Assembly: GCA_964509845.1 (NCBI GenBank)
Contig: CAZDZG010000013.1
Location: 1-25,715, forward strand
Length of the DNA stretch: 25,715 bases
Reading direction: 5' to 3'
Source: WYZ-LMO6 sp964509845
GTDB lineage: Archaea; Hadarchaeota; Hadarchaeia; Hadarchaeales; WYZ-LMO6
Positions 22,542 through 25,715 of this stretch are shown here, piece after piece (position 1 is the stretch's first letter; each line of letters starts with the position of its first letter). The position numbers and the translations under genes were made by a program. The notes beneath the pieces are model-generated. The model was not told the origin of the DNA. It did no database searches and worked only from the letters and a program-made list of their open reading frames with translations.

Positions 22542-24856
22542 GGTACTTCTGCATCCACGGCCACTTCTACCAGCCTCCCAGGGAGAACCCCTGGACCGGG
22601 GAGGTGGAGGAAGAGGAGGGGGCCTACCCCTATCACGACTGGAACGAGAGGATCACGGAGGAGTGCTACGCCCCCAACACCTCCTCCCCCGTGCTGGGAG
22701 AGGGGCTGAAGGTGGAGGGGTTCGTCGACAATTACTCCAGGCTGAGCTTCGACTTCGCCCCCACCCTCCTCTCCTGGCTGGAGAGGAAGTACAGGGAGGT
22801 TTATCGGGCCATCCTGGAGGCGGACAGGGTGAGCAGGGAGAGGTTCTCCGGCCACGGCTCCGCCCTGGCCCATCCGTACGCCCACTCCATCCTCCCCCTG
22901 GACGATCCCAGGGACAGGCGCACGCAGGTCCTGTGGGGGATCGAGGATTTCAGGCACAGGTTTGGGAGGGAGCCGGAGGGGATGTGGCTTCCGGAGACGG
23001 CCGTGAACCTCGAGATCCTGGAGCTGCTGGCGGAGAGGGGGATAAGGTTCACCGTGCTGGCCCCCCACCAGGCCGCCAGGGTGAGGGAGATCGGGGGGAG
23101 GGAGTGGAGGGAGGTCGCGGGGGGAAGGGTGGATCCCACCATGCCCTACCTCTGCCGCCTTCCCTCGGGAAGGTCCATCGCCCTCTTCTTCTACCACGGA
23201 GGGCTCTCCTTCGGGGTGGCCTTCGGGGGCCTCCTGCACAGCGGGGAGGAGCTGGCCAGGAGAATCCTGGGGAGCTTCTCGCCCAGGCCCGGTCCCCAGC
23301 TGGTCCACCTGGCCACGGACGGGGAGACCTACGGGCACCACCACAGGTTCGGGGACATGGCCCTGGCCTACTGTTTCAAGTACCTGGAGTCCAGGCGGGA
23401 GGTCCGACCCACCGTCTACGGGGAGTACCTGGAGAGGCACCCACCCACCCACGAGGTTCAGATCCTGGAGAACACCTCCTGGAGCTGCGCCCACGGACTG
23501 GAGAGGTGGAGGAGCGACTGCGGGTGCGGCCTGGTGAGCAGGGAGGGATGGACCAGGGCGTGGAGGGGGCCCCTGAGGGAGGCCCTGAACTGGCTCAGGG
23601 ACTCCCTTTCCCTCCTCTACGAGAGGGAGGCGGGAAGGCTGGTGGGGGACCCCTGGAGGGCCAGGGAGGATTATGTGGAGGTGGTGCTGGACCGGTCCAG
23701 GCTGGAGGAGTTCCTGAGGAGGCACGGGGCGGAGGGGCTGGGGGAGGGGGAGAGGGTGAGGCTCCTGAGGCTGCTGGAGATGCAGAGGCACCTCCTGCTG
23801 ATGTATTCCAGCTGCGGATGGTTCTTCGACGAGCTCTCCGGGCTCGAAACGGTGATCATCCTCAGGCACGCCGCCAGGGCCCTTCACCTGGCCAGGGAGG
23901 CCACGGGGGTGGACCTGGAGCCGGAGTTCGTGCGCAGGCTGGGGAGGGCCCCCAGCAACCTGCCCGAGTTCGGGACGGGGGCCGGGGTCTATGAGAGGCT
24001 GGTGAGGCCCTCGGCCTGCGACCTGGCCAGGGTGGCCTCCCACCTCGCCCTCCTCTCCCTCTTCCGCCCCGGCTTTCCCCCCTCCTTCTTTTCCTGCGAG
24101 GTGAGGGGGGAGGTGGTTTACGGGGGGGAGGGGAGGGGGGGGAGGATCAGGGTGGGGAGGCTGGAGCTTCGGTCCGAGCTGACGGGGGAAAGGGCCTCCT
24201 TCCACTTCTGCGCCCTCCTCACCCCCCGGTTCCTCCCCCTGGCCTTCCTGAGGGAGGGAGGGGGGGAGCTCCCCCCTTCCCTGCTGGAGGGGCTCAGGGA
24301 GGCCATGGAAAAGGGGGAGGAGGAGGTGAGGAGGGTGGCAGGGAAGAACTTCCCCCTCCGTTATTCCCTCCGCCACCTGCTCGGCGATCCACGCAGGGAG
24401 GTGCTGGAGAGGGTGGTGGAGGAGGGGCTTGGGGCCTTGCTGGAGGAGGGGGCCCTGCCCAGGGGGTTCTCGCCCCTGCTGGAGTTCTGGATGAACCTGG
24501 AGCTCAGGAGAAGGCTGGAGGAGGGGGACTTCGAGGGGGCGGCCAGGAGGATGGAGGAGGCGAAGAGGCTCTCGCTGGAGGTGGACGTCCCCGTTCTCTC
24601 CCTCGTCCTCTCCAGGAAGCTGGGGGAGCTGGCCGGAAGGCTCTCGGGAGGGGAGGGGGACCTGGAGGTGCTGGAGGAGATGGAGAGGGCCCTGTCCCTT
24701 CCCCTGAAGCCAAACCTCTGGAGGGCGCAGGTGGGCTGCTTCAGGCTCCTGCGGGAGTACGCGCGGAGGAGGAGCGGGGGAAGGAATGGCTGGGTGGAGC
24801 TCTTCGAGAGGGTGGCGGGGAGGCTGAACCTCAGCCTGGGCCCCAAGGATTTATAG
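22538..24856 (+). CDS. GH57-related protein with DUF3536 domain
   Basis: A 772-residue protein beginning FCIHGHFYQPPRENPW, the hallmark of the DUF3536-containing GH57 relatives. The GH57 barrel shows the conserved acidic positions: GMWLPETAVN (Glu153, nucleophile-like) and LATDGETYGHHH (Asp261, acid-like). A helical C-terminal half (about 380-772) corresponds to the DUF3536 region and adjoining repeats rich in Glu, Arg and Leu. The family is annotated as alpha-amylase/alpha-mannosidase-like but is not well characterised. The ATG at 22538 overlaps the glgB TGA (ATGA), so the two proteins are translationally coupled, which strongly suggests a joint role in branched alpha-glucan metabolism. The frame is open upstream of this ATG only as an antisense-like extension through glgB. 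Confidence 0.9.
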   Translation: MRYFCIHGHFYQPPRENPWTGEVEEEEGAYPYHDWNERITEECYAPNTSSPVLGEGLKVEGFVDNYSRLSFDFAPTLLSWLERKYREVYRAILEADRVSRERFSGHGSALAHPYAHSILPLDDPRDRRTQVLWGIEDFRHRFGREPEGMWLPETAVNLEILELLAERGIRFTVLAPHQAARVREIGGREWREVAGGRVDPTMPYLCRLPSGRSIALFFYHGGLSFGVAFGGLLHSGEELARRILGSFSPRPGPQLVHLATDGETYGHHHRFGDMALAYCFKYLESRREVRPTVYGEYLERHPPTHEVQILENTSWSCAHGLERWRSDCGCGLVSREGWTRAWRGPLREALNWLRDSLSLLYEREAGRLVGDPWRAREDYVEVVLDRSRLEEFLRRHGAEGLGEGERVRLLRLLEMQRHLLLMYSSCGWFFDELSGLETVIILRHAARALHLAREATGVDLEPEFVRRLGRAPSNLPEFGTGAGVYERLVRPSACDLARVASHLALLSLFRPGFPPSFFSCEVRGEVVYGGEGRGGRIRVGRLELRSELTGERASFHFCALLTPRFLPLAFLREGGGELPPSLLEGLREAMEKGEEEVRRVAGKNFPLRYSLRHLLGDPRREVLERVVEEGLGALLEEGALPRGFSPLLEFWMNLELRRRLEEGDFEGAARRMEEAKRLSLEVDVPVLSLVLSRKLGELAGRLSGGEGDLEVLEEMERALSLPLKPNLWRAQVGCFRLLREYARRRSGGRNGWVELFERVAGRLNLSLGPKDL
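24850..24855 (+). promoter_or_regulatory. TATA-like box for the purU-like gene, overlapping the upstream stop codon
   Basis: TTTATA lies 22-27 nt before the ATG at 24877 and overlaps the TAG stop of the GH57 gene (24854-24856). Confidence 0.55.
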
Positions 24857-24876
24857 GGCCCCTCCCTTGGGGGGTG

Positions 24877-25715
24877 ATGGAAACCGCCATCCTTCTCCTT
24901 TCCTGCCCCGACGCGAAGGGCATAGACGCCAGGATCTCCACCTTCATCTGGCAGAACGACGGGAACATCGTACACTTCGATCAGCACGTGGACGAGGAGT
25001 TCGGAAGGTACTTCGCCAGGGTGGAGTGGACGCTTGAGGACTTCAGGCTCCCCAAGGAGAAGATAAGGGAGGCCCTCCTACCGCTGGCCTCGGAGCTCCG
25101 TGCGGACTGGAGGATCCACTTCAGCTCGGAGAGGCCGAGGGTGGGGATCATGGTCTCCAGGCACCTTCACTGCCTCTACGACCTGCTGGCCCGCTGGAAG
25201 GAGGGAAGGTTGAAGTGCGAGATACCCCTCATCCTGGGGGACAGGCCGGACGGGGAGGGGGTGGCGAGGATGTTCGGAATACCCTTCTACCACGTGCCGG
25301 TGGACCCCCGGCGGAGGGAGGAGGGGGAGAGGAGGCAGATGGAGCTGCTCAAGGGGGCGGGGGTGGAGCTGGTGGTCCTGGCCAGGTACGGGAAGATCCT
25401 CTCCCCCCTCTTCGTGGGGGAGTTCAGGAACAGGATCATAAGCGTGCATCCCTCCTTCCTCCCCGCCTTCCCCGGAAAGGATCCCTTCACCCAGGCCTAC
25501 CGCAGGGGGGTGAAGCTCATAGGGGCCACCGCCCACTTCGTGAGCGAGGAGGTGGACGAGGGACCCATCATCTACCAGGACGTGGTGAGGATAAGCCACA
25601 AGGACAGCCTGGCCGACCTGGTGAGGAAGAGCGAGAACCTGGAGAAGCTCAGCCTGAGCGAGGCCGTGAGGCTGTACTGCGAGCGGAGGATCCTGGTCTA
25701 CGAGAACAAGACCAT
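24877..25715 (+). CDS. purU: Formyltetrahydrofolate deformylase-like protein (PurU family; 3' end just outside window)
   Basis: 279 codons are visible with no stop; family members are about 280 residues, so only a few are missing. The N-terminal ACT domain (ILLLSCPDAKGIDARISTF and HVDEEFGRYFARVEW) and the C-terminal formyltransferase fold (LVVLARYGKILSP, VHPSFLPAFPGKDPF, GVKLIGATAHFV, DEGPII) match PurU, which hydrolyses 10-formyl-tetrahydrofolate to formate and tetrahydrofolate. The catalytic triad of this superfamily is Asn-His-Asp. Here His191 and Asp227 are present but the Asn position is Ser189 (ISVHPS in place of NIHHS/NIHPS). Activity may be altered. PurU is uncommon in archaea, which often use tetrahydromethanopterin, so tetrahydrofolate use or acquisition from bacteria should be considered. 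Confidence 0.88.
   Translation, partial: METAILLLSCPDAKGIDARISTFIWQNDGNIVHFDQHVDEEFGRYFARVEWTLEDFRLPKEKIREALLPLASELRADWRIHFSSERPRVGIMVSRHLHCLYDLLARWKEGRLKCEIPLILGDRPDGEGVARMFGIPFYHVPVDPRRREEGERRQMELLKGAGVELVVLARYGKILSPLFVGEFRNRIISVHPSFLPAFPGKDPFTQAYRRGVKLIGATAHFVSEEVDEGPIIYQDVVRISHKDSLADLVRKSENLEKLSLSEAVRLYCERRILVYENKT

Noticed and set aside
1..25715. CRISPR arrays, insertion sequences, integrases or phage genes
   Set aside because: I saw no regularly spaced repeats, transposase or integrase motifs, or terminal inverted repeats; apart from the assembly duplicate the window reads as ordinary chromosomal genes.

Overview
The window comes from a GC-rich archaeon, almost certainly an uncultured, probably thermophilic lineage known from a metagenome or draft assembly. 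The archaeal signs are a clamp-loader small subunit (RfcS), an archaeal-type topoisomerase I, an archaeal-size isoleucyl-tRNA synthetase, a DUF131/TIGR00304 membrane protein, the archaeal (phosphomevalonate dehydratase) branch of the mevalonate pathway, and AT-rich TATA-like boxes about 20-30 nt upstream of most start codons, which implies leaderless mRNAs. Coding strands are strongly purine-rich (AGG, GAG and GGG codons dominate), so the antisense strands carry many long false ORFs. A run of exactly 100 Ns flanked by identical 55-bp ends marks a draft assembly. I cannot name the lineage from sequence alone.

Layout. 1-1301 (-): secreted glycoside-hydrolase-like protein, cut by the window edge. 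1396-2655 (+): acyl-CoA dehydrogenase family protein. 2672-2827 (-): 51-residue Lys/Glu-rich peptide. 2852-6247 (-): four-gene operon ubiX - ubiD-type decarboxylase - aconitase X large subunit - small subunit, which matches the archaeal mevalonate branch. 6300-7321 (+): DUF131 membrane protein, small homing-endonuclease-repeat protein, nitroreductase. 7311-8230 (-): QueG-like double-cluster iron-sulfur protein interrupted by the N gap. 8280-11488 (+): YkgJ-type cysteine-cluster protein, prephenate dehydratase with an unusual C-terminal MazF/PemK-like domain, inositol monophosphatase family enzyme, cis-prenyltransferase. 11436-14903 (-): ileS and a four-helix membrane protein. 14985-15947 (+): rfcS. 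15944-16372 (-): GNAT acetyltransferase. 16373-16849: 477 bp without a gene, rich in short hairpins. 16850-17782 (+): tRNA 2-thiolation enzyme (TtuA/NcsA family). 17756-20604 (-): radical SAM protein and topA. 20643-24856 (+): glgB and a GH57/DUF3536 protein, translationally coupled. 24877-end (+): purU-like gene, cut by the edge only a few residues short.

How the genes work together. UbiX makes the prenylated flavin needed by the UbiD-type decarboxylase. Together with the two-subunit dehydratase this would convert 5-phosphomevalonate via trans-anhydromevalonate 5-phosphate to isopentenyl phosphate. The cis-prenyltransferase further along would use the resulting isoprenoids to make polyprenyl carriers. 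glgB and the GH57/DUF3536 protein form a glycogen/alpha-glucan unit. ileS, the TtuA-like enzyme, rfcS and topA are housekeeping information-processing genes.

The most interesting points are the prephenate dehydratase fusion to a MazF-fold domain lacking the toxin's catalytic Thr, a possible ACG start behind a perfect Shine-Dalgarno in the aconitase X gene, single AT boxes placed midway between divergent genes, stop codons embedded in the next gene's TATA box, the structured 477-bp gap, and catalytic-residue substitutions in the acyl-CoA dehydrogenase and PurU-like proteins. The N gap looks like an assembly artefact that can be closed on paper.
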